Origin: Absidia repens
Lineage: Eukaryota > Mucoromycota > Mucoromycetes > Mucorales > Cunninghamellaceae
DNA length: 64,000 nucleotides
Assembly: GCA_002105175.1 (NCBI GenBank)
Contig: MCGE01000029.1
Coordinates: 1-64,000 of the forward strand
Direction: 5' to 3'
Part shown: positions 25,225 through 37,181 of the stretch, in pieces
Numbering within the stretch: position 1 is the stretch's first letter
Layout: every line of letters starts with the position of its first letter
Translations under genes and position numbers: made by a program
Notes under the pieces: model-generated
What the model was told of the DNA's origin: nothing
The model's database searches: none
The model's input: only the letters and a program-made list of their open reading frames with translations

Positions 25225-25650
25225 CCTTTTTTAAAAAAATAAAATAGGAAATATGTGCGTGTATATTGGAAAATAGCGTATATAAAATAAATGAATAAAA
25301 AAAAAGTGAGTGAGAAAAAGAAATGAAAAAGGAATAAATCATTTGAATAAAACAATGAAACCCCGATGGTTTGACATGAATTTGATTTCGACCCCCGCGT
25401 TTTTTTATTGATGATTTTTTGTAAGCATAAGAAATGAGAGAGAGAGAGAGAGCGACATTATACATAGAATTAAAGAGGAATCATTGTACAGAATAAAATT
25501 ATGATAATGAGTGATAAAGAGAAAGAGAGAAGTGAGATGGAGAGTAGTACTAATGCTAACGGGGGAAGAGGGGAATGATTGATGGGGAGGGGAGAGAGGG
25601 TACGTCTAAAATATATACTAATAAAAAGATCAAACTATCTTATAATGAAT
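25225..25650. other. intergenic between 5'-nucleotidase and BAG6-like genes
   Basis: A-rich (plus strand) DNA with a GA tract at 25436-25452. It holds the 5'-nucleotidase promoter and the 3' UTR of the BAG6-like gene. No further gene seen. Confidence 0.5.
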
Positions 25651-27986
25651 CTAGTCTGTCTTGTTCTTGGATTTTCCTTTTGCAGAGCTATGCTGTTTAT
25701 TGCTAGTCGTTTCGTCTTTGTTGTCTTCTTCTCGTTTGCGTTTGTTTCCATTTTTGTCGACTTCCATTGCAGTAGTAGACGACCCCTCTTCTTCCTTTGT
25801 TCCAGCCGGTGAAGTGGATGTAGATGGTGACGCTGATGATGATGATGAAGATGATGATGCAGTAGCAGTTGATGCCGATGATTCTTTTAATTTTGTTGTT
25901 GACGTTTGTGGTGTGGTCGTTGAGGTTGTTGCTGTTGATGATGATGTTTGATCATTTGTGGTTGGTGCAGTCGTAGTTGTTGTTGATGCCGATGACCGTG
26001 TTCCTTCGTTTCCACCGAGCCAAGATTCACCACCGATGGGGTGTTCAAACATAGAAGTCCGCATAGATTCTTGACCATTACTACGTTGTCCATCCATATC
26101 TACACTTGTCAATACTGAGCCCATGAAATGGTTGATAAGACTCATCCCTTGAATCACACGTGCAGCTCGAAGCACTCGTCGGAATAACTGGACGTTTTCC
26201 TATATAAAGATCAAGAAGGTGGGTTAGATATTTACTTTATAAGAACGTCATCCTCATCCCCTTTTTCTCATAACTTACTTCGTTTGTTGTTTGAGCACTT
26301 TCATCTTGTAAGGTTCTTGCTGTTTCCCGGAGCCAAGGAGTACCACGTTCCATGAGATCGGATAGCTCATTCATCACCATGCCCACTTGGTATGATTGTG
26401 AGTTACCATTACCACGAAGTGTTGATCGAATTTCTTGAATAAAGTCAGGTGAAGAAGCTGATGTGTATGGAATTTGGCTCATTTCTATAGTAAAACAATC
26501 AAACAAAGGTTAGATTTTTTTTTAAAAGCAAAAAACAAAAAAGAAACAACTAACTTACGTTGGTCTACAGGTGCTTCCAATATGTTAGACACGTTGCGAA
26601 TGTATGCTACTGACCTAGATAATCGCATTTCAACAGATGACTAACAGGAGAAAAAGGAAAAAAATACCCAATCAATAAAAACAGTACTTAGACAGAAATA
26701 TGATAGCCTTAATTTCATACCGGAAGTGGAAGTCGGATAGATGACGGTCTTGTTGTGTTGGAAGAGGTATTATTGGTTCCGCTGCTGTTGTTATTACTGC
26801 TATTAATGTTGCTGCTGTTGGTGGCTGTACTAGTTGTATTCGAGGAAGCGGTAGTATTGGAGTCGTTGGTATTACTTGCATTTTCAAGCGATCGTCGAAG
26901 CTCAAATGGTGATCTAGTGAGAAAGCTTGGGAAGAGATTGGAGGTTATAGTTGAAGGCTGTTGTTGTTGCTGTTGCCCAGTCTAGGGATATTAAAAATAG
27001 AAGTTTTTGTATTAGTCATAAAAATAAAAAACAACAAGGCTCTCTATTGCTTACTAACCGTTGATTGATTTGTAGCTGTTGTGTTTGAAGATGACCGAAT
27101 AGATCTTCCATTTTGAGTTGGGTTTGTTCCGTTGAATGGGTTCGCACCAGTCAAGCCATTCATGATAGATGAGAAAAACTATAGATAGAAAACATCACAT
27201 GAGTAAAATAAAAATAAAGAAGAGTCAAGTACAAGTTCAATCCTTGGGCATTTTACCGAGTTGTTGTCACCATTATCACCAATATGAGCATCTAGAGTAA
27301 TAAACGTGTACCCTTCCATCATAGGTAGCCGGCTTGCTATAGAAGGGAAAGGTCTCCCCCTGTTTCCAAAGATACGTCTACCAGTTGGTCGTGGCTCATC
27401 TATAAAATAAAACCAATACATTGCTCTTTAGAGTGCCATTCCCCTTCTTCCTGCAAAACTACTTGTCTTTTTCCTTACCATTCATAGGGTTCTGAGGTGC
27501 ATCCAAAGGTCGAATAACCAAATGTATCACTTTTCCGTCATCAAGATTTGCTAACGTAAAAGAAGTCGATGAGTTTCGTTTTGCTGTCACTGCAAAACCA
27601 ATACGAAGATTTAGCTTTTTCTTTTTTTTATCTTTATTACCATAGTCCATCAGATTTTTATCATCTTTGAGAACTTTGCCTTGAAAAATCAATCTTTGTC
27701 GGCCGCTGTCCACATCTAAAGTTGTTTGTATTTCGTTCTTCAATTCCAACACTGAGGCATTACGAGGTAAGGTGACAGAGTGGGTACGCTGTTCGAGAGA
27801 CTTGATTTGTAAGCCAATCAGGACAGGAGATGAAGTGCTACTGTCATTGGTGGCACTATCTGAAGTGGCAGTAGTAGTAGTAGCTGTAGTAGTAGGATTG
27901 GTTATGGCAGTGGTATCTGGATTGGCTGTCGTAGTAGTAGATGGATTCGTCTGGCTAGAAGGTGAAGTGGGATGTTCATCAGACAT
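25651..27986 (-). CDS. BAG6/Scythe-like ubiquitin-like domain protein (592 aa)
   Basis: Eight exons on the minus strand: 27641-27986, 27479-27550, 27257-27399, 27059-27178, 26721-26981, 26559-26640, 26279-26484, 25651-26199; 1779 nt, in phase. After a Thr/Ser-rich leader, residues about 57-131 form a ubiquitin-like domain (GLQIKSLEQRTHSVTLPRNA, QRLIFQGKVLKDDKNLMDY, LDDGKVIHLVIRPL). The GKVIHLVIRP ending matches the BAG6 UBL closely. The middle is Asn/Thr/Ser/Gln-rich, with a conserved-looking helix (SVEMRLSRSVAYIRNVSNIL). The tail is acidic, then basic (NGNKRKREEDNK), possibly a nuclear signal. BAG6 handles mislocalised and tail-anchored proteins. A C-terminal BAG domain is not apparent, so the assignment rests mainly on the UBL. 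Intron 1 (90 nt, inside the UBL) is in frame and stop-free. Confidence 0.8.
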
Positions 27987-28261
27987 ACTGAGTAATAAGG
28001 TATTCTTTAAATAGCAATATAAATAGAAATGAATGGAGTAGCTGTATAAAAAAAAAAGGAGGGAAGAAAAAAAGAAGAAAGAAAAAAGAAAACCTGAAAG
28101 GAAAAACAAAAGATGCTCCCCCTCCCAATTCATATTCACAGCACGTATATTTTGCCGGCTGCGGGATTCGAAATACACCTATTTTTTTTTTTTTCGACGG
28201 AGGCAGCGTCATTATTCGACATTTTTCTTGCCTAATTTTTTTTTATTTTTCTAACGGCAAC
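27987..28261. promoter_or_regulatory. divergent promoter between two ubiquitin-like genes
   Basis: Only 275 bp separate the start codons of the BAG6-like gene (minus) and the RS-Hub1 gene (plus). The segment holds A/T runs and a G+C-rich patch near 28150-28165. It must carry both promoters. Confidence 0.6.
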
Positions 28262-29075
28262 ATGTTACGGTTCAAGAAACACGACAAGAAAGGTAAGACT
28301 AATCCATTCTATATATGAAAAATGACAACCCTTGAAACTGAAGGAAATATATATTTTAAATAGAACAAGTGGATAAAGCAACTGAACAACGATCAGCGGC
28401 AACAGGATCAACCGGCGACAAGGATGAAAAACCGTCAAGAGATCGCTCACGCTCCCCTCCTCCTCGTAGAAACCGGTCGCCAGAGAGTCGGCATCGTCGA
28501 CACAGATCACCATCACCAAGTAGAAGACGAAGATACGATGACGATGATAATGAAGATCGATCATACGGAAGACGAAGAAGACGCTCCCGATCAAGATCGC
28601 CCTCATCCTCGCATCACCGCCGTAGCCGTCGATCGACTTCACGAAGCCCCTCACCTGTCAAGAAGAAGAAGCCTACTACAGAAAAGGTAAGAAACACACA
28701 CACACACACAGACGTAGAATACAGTATCTTACGTATTTTATTATTTGCTCTATAGAAAAAGCCAGTTAGATCCAGTCTTGCATACAAATTAATTGAAATT
28801 GAAATCAATGATCGTCTGGGTAAAAAAGTTCGTGTCAAATGCAGTCCTAAGGATACCATTGGTGATTTCAAGAAGCTGGCTGCTGCCCAAATTGGTACGG
28901 ATCCCAAGAAGATTGTTTTGAAGAAATGGTACAAGGAATTCAAAGATCATATCACTCTAGATGACTGTAAGTTTATTATATACATATATATGTGGACACT
29001 TTCTCATTTATTTTCTCTCCCAATGATATAGATGAATTACATGATGGCATGAATGTGGAATTGTATTACCGTTAG
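28262..29075 (+). CDS. Hub1/UBL5 ubiquitin-like splicing factor fused to an N-terminal RS domain (202 aa)
   Basis: Four exons: 28262-28292, 28364-28686, 28756-28966, 29032-29075; 609 nt, in phase. Residues about 34-110 are an arginine/serine-rich domain ([36 protein letters not shown]). Residues 131-202 are a full Hub1/UBL5 fold ([60 protein letters not shown]) with the double-tyrosine end. Hub1 normally is a free protein of about 73 aa that binds spliceosomal Snu66/Prp38 through HIND elements and affects 5' splice-site use. RS domains mark SR-type splicing proteins, so both halves point to the spliceosome. The junction is within continuous exon sequence (exon 3), not a read-through of two genes. 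AATAAA lies near 29152. Confidence 0.9.
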
Positions 29076-29339
29076 TTTAGCTTAGATTAGGATAGAACAA
29101 GGACTTGTTGATTTTCCTTTCTTTTTTTTTTTTTTTTTTTTTTTTTTATGAATAAAAGATACAATTTGATATCAATACCTGATGATGAGTAATTCTGGAC
29201 CTTCGTATAATTTGTATTGTACATTCAGTGCAGGGGTTAATGCTTTTGTGTGTGTGTCCGTGTTTGTGTGTTTTAAAAGGAAGGATCAACAGGATGAATG
29301 ATGTGCAGTACAAGAACAGAATCGAAGAAGGAACGTTTT
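29076..29339. other. 3' flank of the RS-Hub1 gene
   Basis: UTR and spacer with a T-run at 29122-29147. No gene seen. Confidence 0.5.
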
Positions 29340-30790
29340 ATGCAGCCCTTTAGTTATGATGCAGTTCCGCAAAAAGCATACAGTAAACCTTGATTGTTCC
29401 AATTTTTTACATTCAATCAAAACAATCTTTCACACTTAAAAAATTAATTTGGCTGGATAACTGGGGAGCGTTATAGACATATGGAGTTAGACACCTTTCC
29501 CTGTCATTTTCCATCTTTTGATAATTAGTGCTCCTTGAAGCTCAACATACCTCAGTTTTTGTTGCTGTTATTGATTTTTGTGTCTCATGGAAAGAAAAAA
29601 TAGCAAGCTGAGTATATACAGTATATCCAGTTAGTGGATACTACACTCGCGACACGATCTAGGTTGATTGATATAGAATGATAGTTATGCGGGGAATACA
29701 GAATTGTAGAGGGGGAAATACGACACGATTCTAATTAGGTGACCTAGAACTGTTAGCTAGTCGCTGGGTGTCAGGGATGGGAAAAGTGGTAATATATCCG
29801 CTAGAAAACAGTACAATATAGGACGGCTAAGTGTGCAGCACGATTTAGATTTATTTTTATTATGGGTGTGGCAGGAATATGGTTATCTTTGATAGTAAGT
29901 TACTCTGAGGCGGTCAACCAGTCTATGGGACTCTGAGGGTAAAAGTCGTTATAGTGGGAGAATTAATGAGTAAATGCCTGGTAGGGAACTCACAAAACCA
30001 GTACAATAACGGCACTATTCATTATTAAATGAGTTAAAGGATGGCTAATAAAATGGCATATTTTATTGAGGTATATCTGTAAATACTAATACTAAATACA
30101 AAGTATTCAATGGAACGATCTAATGGAGGAAGGACGAACGAGAATAAAGTGGGATCTAAAGAATGGTCAGCACTAATATAGAAGGGAGATTGTAAAAAAA
30201 AAAAAAAATCCTGATATACTGCGCAAAGCATATATGACATGATAAGGACTATAAATGGATATCTTTTATTGAAGTACTGTACTATACTGTAGTAGTACAA
30301 CAACAGCAATCAAGAAAGGTGATGGTAGTAATAAAGGATCTACGCTGCAAAATACGAGAGAGACTATTGGGACATTTTTCATCGGAGTATGTAAAAAGAG
30401 ACATATTTTATAAGTTGCAGATACAAACTAATACTAAACTAAGCTAATGAAGGCTCCAAAAAGTCAACTCATGGTGCCCTCAGATCCTAGATACAAAATG
30501 AAAGGGTTTCCCCATGCATCTTGCAATCCCTGATCTGAAAACGCTTCTAAACTAGTCCTGGCAGTAATCTAGGTCCAACATAACCTCAAAGAAGTTTTAT
30601 GGTGAAGAAAAACGACGTCAAAAAAGAAAGAAAAGAAAGAAAAGGCGACTAAATAAAAAAGTGGGAGAAAATAAACTTCACGTGGTCGGGATGTGAAATC
30701 ACACCCCATGGCCTCGCGGAGGGCTTGGTTTACGATCTGAATAAAAAAGACCCGTCAAATATCCAGCTTTCTTTTATTCATACTCTCATA
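29340..30790 (-). repeat. dispersed repeat family, copy B (long)
   Basis: In the reverse orientation to copy A. Its left part (29340-30060) matches copy E (62400-63120) block by block: CAGTAAACCTTGATTGTT, GGGGAGCGTTATAGA, CTCCTTGAAGCTCAACATACC, a GGGACTCTGAGG region, then CATATTTTATTGAGGTATAT. The right part carries the sub-repeats and the core (AAAGGGTTTCCCCATGCATC near 30503, CTTCTAAACTAGTCCTG near 30545). The E-box CACGTG is at 30679-30684, in TTCACGTGGTCGGGATGTG. AATAAA at the usual place is altered. No coding potential seen. Confidence 0.8.
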
Positions 30791-33430
30791 GCTGAAACGT
30801 ACTGTGCTGGATATAGGTAATTGGGTTCAGTAAAAAGAAAGAAAAAAGATACGATATATTTTAATTGTCACACCTCTATAGTATTTCCTTTCTGAATTAT
30901 AAACGAACATCTACCAAATAAAGTTTGATACTCCAAAAAATAAAAAATCTGGATCATATTCTACCTCTTCATTCTCTTATATGCACCTGATCTTAGTATA
31001 CACCTTCAACTTTATAGCTCTTGGAACCACAGACAGATACTAGGGTGGCATACCACAGGTAGGTACAAAGGGGATGGCCTATTTATGGGTGTTTGCTGTG
31101 GCGACTGATTGTGGGTATGGAGAACCCAAAACACGGATATGGTGAGCATGGACTGACATATTTTTTGATATTGCCTTTCCCGTACGCATTCTACTAGATT
31201 GTGATAATAGTAGAAACGGTGCAGCAAAAGTATAGCATTTTATTCGTCAATAGTTTAATGTAACCAATACAAGGATCGAACTATCAACAACTTTATATAA
31301 ACAGAACAACATAATAATAATCATTATCACTTCTATAAACGGTGGGTACAGCTGATAAGGTAAGTTTTTTTATGTCACCAAGTGGTGGCTGTCCTTCATT
31401 GCACACCATTTTACGACGACACTTTTTAGATGAGATGGAATATATTGCACATAATTATATATTTTAACTGTCATTGTTATCAAATTGGTAAAGGTGGGGA
31501 AAACCCTCAGACCCAACGCTAATCTGGCACTGCCCTGAATTTTATTTACCTGGAATTTTGGTGGCTATTAGGGATTAGTTTTATTTTTAGCTTAGTACTA
31601 TTGTTGGTTTTATTTCATTATCTTGTGGCCTCTTCAATAAAAAAAATCATATACTTGTTTTTATCTCTGTCTCCTGAAAAAAAAAAAAAAAAAAATAGAT
31701 ACACAATGACTTGATATTTTTTAAATAGAGAAATACATCATCATCAACAATTTATCATTATGAAAAAAAAGACAATGACTACATTCGATTTGGAAACCAG
31801 GGGAGGCTAATAAAAGATGATGATCTCAAAATAGAGTGGGGGTGGTAGATCACCAAAAAAAACTGTGATATAGCACGTGAGCCTCTCTCCTTTATGGGGA
31901 AAGGAAATCCACATCATGTATAAACGTTGTGTTTCTTGACTCGTTGGTTACACGGTACATAAAAAGAGATGACTCGTCATTTTCGAAAATAGTCATTATT
32001 GAAGATATATTCAATAAAAGACCAGTTCAAGTTATTAAAATAAAAACACGGGTAAGATACGTGCGTTTCGGTTTATAACAATCACCAACTCAATGTCAAG
32101 GTATGGGCTTTTTTTATGGTATAGAAAGTCAACCGACGCAACGCTCCTTAATCCCCATATTCTTAACTTTCTAGACCTTTTGGCTATTATCAATAGAATC
32201 ACATTCGTTTATCCCCTTCTTTTCCAAATATATAAGCAACTCCTTAATCATGACATCATTCTACACCAGCATTTCCTGGGGGACGATCCATCGCCTTGTA
32301 GGAGACGGAAGATGAAATTCATGCATTTTTTTAAAAACGAGCAGAAGGGCTGGCTCTGGGGTGAAACTCCGATTTTGACAGGTCTGGATCCGATGAGGCT
32401 CCCATTGTTGGTTACCTTTCTCTAGCACCAGCAACGTCATCATTATGAAATTATTAGAATCTGCCTACTTGATTATAGAATATACCATCATTATATAAAG
32501 ATATACGCACATTATTTTCGTACAGGGTAAACGTCAATAGGTACAGCACAGTTCATTTGGAAATTTTTAATGCATCAATTATACCAAATATTGTAGTGAT
32601 AAGGGGGAGGACCATTATTGTAGAATTATGATTGTTATTATATTATTACACACATAATATCACACATGTCATGTATGTGATATGATAACACACCGTTCTT
32701 TTTGATCGGCATTTAAATATTTTTCATTGCTCGAACCTCAAATCATCCAACTACGTTTTCGACCCCCTTCCTTTCTTCTCCCATATCCCCTTCTCCCCTA
32801 TATTTTTTTCATGCACAAATCTTTATAATATGATGCCTGATCTTTCTTGTCACTTTCCACTCTTATAATAAAAAAAAAAAAACTACAAATACTCCTAACT
32901 ATAATTTCGACTCCCCCCTTTTTTCTTTCTTTCTTTTCCTATCGACCAATAATTTTCTTCTCCTCTTACTCCCCCCATTTAGTTGTATTCATCATCAAGC
33001 ATTCTTCAGTAATGGTAATGCTATTCAATTTTAACAACAAACACAGGATGTGGGGATTAAATCTCCGACCAGCGCAACCAGATAAACATAAAAAGGCTGG
33101 CAATTTTGTTTTTCCTTCCCTTTCTTTCCATTATACTTTTTTTATCCCCTGATTAAATAATTTTATTCCACGTTTACCAAACAATTTATTTTTACTTGGT
33201 CGTCTCTATCAATTGGTAAACTTTGTGACTCTTTACTTATTGTATCTCTCTCTATCTCCTTCTCTTGCTCGTTCCCTGTCCTCCCTCTTTATTTTTTATC
33301 ATTCCTGCAATAAACAAACACCAGCAAATTTTTTTGTTTACCATTGTGTTTACATATATTAGTTTATACATTATATCATTTATATTTTTTGTGTTGAATA
33401 TCAGTCATTTTGCCGCTTATTGTCGATATC
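30791..33430. other. long gene-poor region upstream of the homeodomain gene
   Basis: AT-rich DNA with many A/T runs (for example 31678-31695). Open frames at 31012-31227, 32093-32425, 32847-33152 and 33265-33453 have no recognisable domains or consistent exon structure. The final 300 nt are CT/T-rich, like other gene leaders here. No further repeat copy could be recognised. Confidence 0.45.
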
Positions 33431-34874
33431 ATGCCATCTTTGCCTATTCTTGAACAAACACCAGTACCATCATCACCATCATCATCATCATCATCGGCCA
33501 TTCAACCGCCACCACCGCCAACACTCACAAGAAAGCGCAAACGAAGAAACTCAACCATGATCATCAAACCCGCAAGATGGTCACCACCCTTGCATCGTCA
33601 TCGACAACATCCTTCCAATGCATTTATGACAGCCGCTCCGATTGAAACCGATTTCCAGCCCACGTTTTACAATCCCAATGAAATCAAACATCGGCGGCGT
33701 ATCTCGAGTCAACAATATGGTATTTTGGAGGACGAATACCAAATCAACACCAAACCGAATGCATCGAAACGACACTATTTGGCAGAATTGCTGGGTATGA
33801 CACCAAGAACGGTCCAAATATGGTTCCAAAACAAACGGGCAAAGGCGAAACACCATCAAGGCAAACCTCTTCATGCAGAAACCAAATCGCCAACCGTCTC
33901 CACCATCAAATCACTAGCAGTGGCAACAAAATCAACACAGTCTTCCGCGTCTCAATCTTCTTCAACAACGAACTCAACAGCAGTAACGGGACCAGTTGAT
34001 CAGGTTGTATTCGACGATGGGAGATTGGACCCGATTTATTTGATGGACGATTATGATATGGCGACGTTTATGGCTGCGGCATCTTCCTCCCCTTCACTGT
34101 CATCCACTAGTACCCCGTCAATGACTCAATATGGCACTGATCAACAACAACAGCCTTTAGGTGATCATCATGATGGCAACGACAATGTGACTGTAGTAGT
34201 GGAACGCATGGATGGTAACTTTGGACAGCAGCCATGCATGGCGGATGATCATGGGACTACAACATCAGTATCAACATCAATATCAGCACCAACCACATTA
34301 TCCACGCCCTCCTCATCGTCGTCCTCATCCGTATCCTCATCGCCACTTTTAGCATCATCGGGTACGAACGACAGTTTTTCAATGGGGCTACATTATTATT
34401 CAACAACCACCAATCAGCATCAGCGTCAGCATCAAGGTTATGATGAAACCCGACTTTCGTCATCAACAGCTTCATCATCGCTTTGTCAGCCATTTTCTCC
34501 TTTGAACTCGTCACCATCCTCTGAATTATATTCTATGATGAAGGAACACCACGATGATCAAACACAGGAATTGCGACATGATTCTCTCTATATTCTCAAT
34601 TGGATGCAAAAAACACCACCCACCAACCTCCCACAAATGGATGCTACTGTGGTCCCAACTTGGCCCTATGTGATGGATCAATCTGTAAGTCTAGCATTTG
34701 CTTTACAAAAAAAAACAAAAAACAAAAAAGAGAATTATTATTTATCATCCGGTTCTTTTTTTTTTTTTTCCTTTTTTTTCCCTTCATATATTTTCTTAGG
34801 ATTTGCAAAATGATGGCTTCGATTTTAATTTTGACCATGATGATTGGATGGGCCCTTTTTATGTGTCTGCATGA
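33431..34874 (+). CDS. homeodomain transcription factor (442 aa)
   Basis: Two exons, 33431-34684 and 34800-34874, with GT-AG and phase kept (1329 nt). I chose the ATG at 33431 (MPSLPILEQTPVPSSPSSSS); the seven upstream in-frame codons have no ATG. The homeodomain spans about residues 86-143, with basic arm KHRRRISS, helix 1 QQYGILEDEYQIN, helix 2 ASKRHYLAELLGM and recognition helix RTVQIWFQNKRAKAK. Spacing is typical (60 aa), not TALE-type. Both flanks are Ser/Thr/Gln-rich. The short last exon gives an acidic aromatic tail (FDFNFDHDDWMGPF), resembling an activation motif. Targets cannot be read from sequence. AATAAA lies near 35202. Confidence 0.93.
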
Positions 34875-35699
34875 ATTTTATCGGTCATTGTTTTTTAAAC
34901 TCCCGGTGGACCCCTCTTTTTGTCATTCATTTACCCCACTTATGCTCTCCTCTTCCCCATTGTATATGATTATTTATTAATTATTATGATTTACCTATGT
35001 TTTATGTATTTTATGTTACCCTCCATTTTTATTTGATGATTATGATGTACTAGTCTTATTTTTTAATGTTTGCCCTTATGGTTTCTATATATAGTATATT
35101 TATATATTTATTTTACTTTGATCCTTTTTTACAACATGTTGTGTGGTTGGTTGTATTATTGTTTTTGACAAACAACTCCAGCTCACATCCCCCCTTTTTT
35201 TTAATAAACATCACATGATTGTTGACAAACATCATTTCAATCATACTGTAAGCCCCCTATGTCTTTAACATTGTGTTAAGAATATTGATTATGATATAGG
35301 TGTTATGTTTGGCTCAATTTGACTCTGAAAATCTATATATGATACAGTCTCATACTGCATGTATCATACCTATGTGTCACCACGTTTTGATTTTACACAT
35401 GCAATACATTAGTACTATATTTTGTATTGTACATATCATAGGCTGTACAAAGTCAGATTTTATTTTATGATACATACAGTACTCATTAAATAGACCTTAA
35501 GTAACAGCTGCCTTTTTTTTTTTTTTTTTTTGTGGTCTTTTCAAAGAGAAATGCACTACCATGTATGTTTTTGCTTCCTGTAAAAAAAGGAGGTACTTTA
35601 TTTTTTGTAGCTAAAAAAACTCCCGTAAAATTTCATGCTATTGTTCTGATGATCGTTTTTGATATTGATTCAAATAGTACTCCACTCCATCCCAATTTT
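34875..35699. other. intergenic, 3' of the homeodomain gene
   Basis: AT-rich DNA with imperfect palindromic TATCATA-type segments near 35340-35490. No gene seen. Repeat copy C starts near 35700. Confidence 0.45.
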
Positions 35700-36810
35700 A
35701 TACCACCGTCTTAATTTATTTTACCTTCGTCGCAATTTAAAGTTAATATGCTGTAAGGATTGCTTGCAAAACCAATCTTCAGCAGAAAAAATGGTTTCAA
35801 ATTCCGCCCACGTGAATATTTATTTTCGCGCAGTTATTTTTCACGCTCTCTTTCTTTTCGTTTTCTTTTTTCACTTACTTTTTTTTTTTTTTCCTTCATC
35901 ATTCAACTCCTTTGAGGTAATGGTGGACCTAGATTAGTGTCAGGACTAGTTTAACAGGGTTTTCAGATCAGGGATTACAACATGCATGGGGAAACCCTTT
36001 CATTTTGGATCTAGGATCTGAAGGCACCATTAGATGTATCCATGAGCTTAGTTTTGTGTTAGTTTGTACATATATCGCAACTATATTTAAATAAAACTTG
36101 ATTCTTTTTATTCACTTCAATGAAAAATGTCCCATTAGACTCTCTCATGTCTTGTGCAGTAGATCCTTTTCCTTTTTCCTACCATCAAAATCGCTTGTCT
36201 TGAGTAGTGCTGACCATTGTTGTACTTCAAATTAATATATTCTGTAGTCTTTTTCATATCCTGTACAGTCTATTATATATATTTTTACAGTTGTACCTTT
36301 AGAGTAATGTTGATTATTCAAACGCCGATACTAGCTATACCTTTTCCCACCCACACTCCCCCTTTTATGACTATTTTTAAGCTAGTTGGCAGTTCTGAAG
36401 TCGCTCAATAATGTCTTTATTCTTCAATCTACCATGTATAGGATTCAACCTAGACCCTTGTAGCCAAGCATATCCTTCCCTATAAAATAGTATCTCTTCC
36501 ACTAAACGGGATATATTGTATATACCCAGTTCATTACTTCATTTGCGTATGATATAATACAATATCTTCCTCGCCTCTGGCGTGGGACACCCTTCACCGA
36601 GTGCGAAATGGCGGAGACATTACTATCCAGTATATATACTATATATATATATTGTACATACAGAAAATCCTATCTCAAGAACGTTTCAACATGAGGATAA
36701 GCTCAAGGAGTCATCCAACAAATAAATACCTGGAGTGATATTTTCGGATATAAATAAGCACACAAAACGTACTGGACTAACGAGGAATATTCGCCATTTC
36801 TCCCGAATAC
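35700..36810 (+). repeat. dispersed repeat family, copy C
   Basis: Same orientation as copy A. E-box CACGTG is at 35809-35814 within TTCCGCCCACGTGAATATTT. A pyrimidine tract follows, then the core (GTCAGGACTAGTTTAACAGG near 35939, CATGCATGGGGAAACCC at 35981) and AATAAA at 36090-36095. The distal part contains blocks matching copies B and E in reverse complement, including a tRNA-like pair of boxes at 36441-36504. The right edge is uncertain; matches to B and E fade near 36800. Confidence 0.78.
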
Positions 36811-37181
36811 ATGTGCAATTATTAAAACTCAGTGTCCCACAAAAATGTAAGAAATCACATAGTAGTTTTTTTTTTTTAAACATCTTCTTATTAATATCTC
36901 CGGGACAACGGATCTAATGAACTGAGTCAGAATGATAAGGTGCGTATATAGTATGTGGGGGAAAACTTATGAAACTCAAGTGCACCGTTACCGTCCCAGA
37001 TCACGGAATTTAAAAAAATTCTCAGGAACCTGGATGAAACAGGATCGGATCGGCACCGGTGTTTAAACTATTTTTTTTTTTTTTTTTTTTTGGATCTATT
37101 TCATGCCTCTCCCCCCCCTATAAAAGAAAAAATCGATCTTTTTTTCTTTTCTTTTTCCCATTATTCTCTTATCAAACCACC
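36811..37181. other. intergenic, MFS transporter promoter region
   Basis: AT-rich DNA with a T-run at 37071-37091, then a C-run and TATA box (37119-37126) and a T/C-rich leader. No other gene seen. Confidence 0.5.
37119..37126 (+). promoter_or_regulatory. TATA box of the MFS transporter gene
   Basis: TATAAAAG directly follows a C-run and lies 63 nt before the ATG at 37182, with a pyrimidine-rich leader between. This is a good match to a core promoter. Confidence 0.6.

Noticed and set aside
28140..28175. tRNA fragment (B-box-like TTCGAATCCCGC on the minus strand)
   Set aside because: No A box, no matching acceptor stem and no cloverleaf could be drawn; it lies in the divergent UBL promoter.
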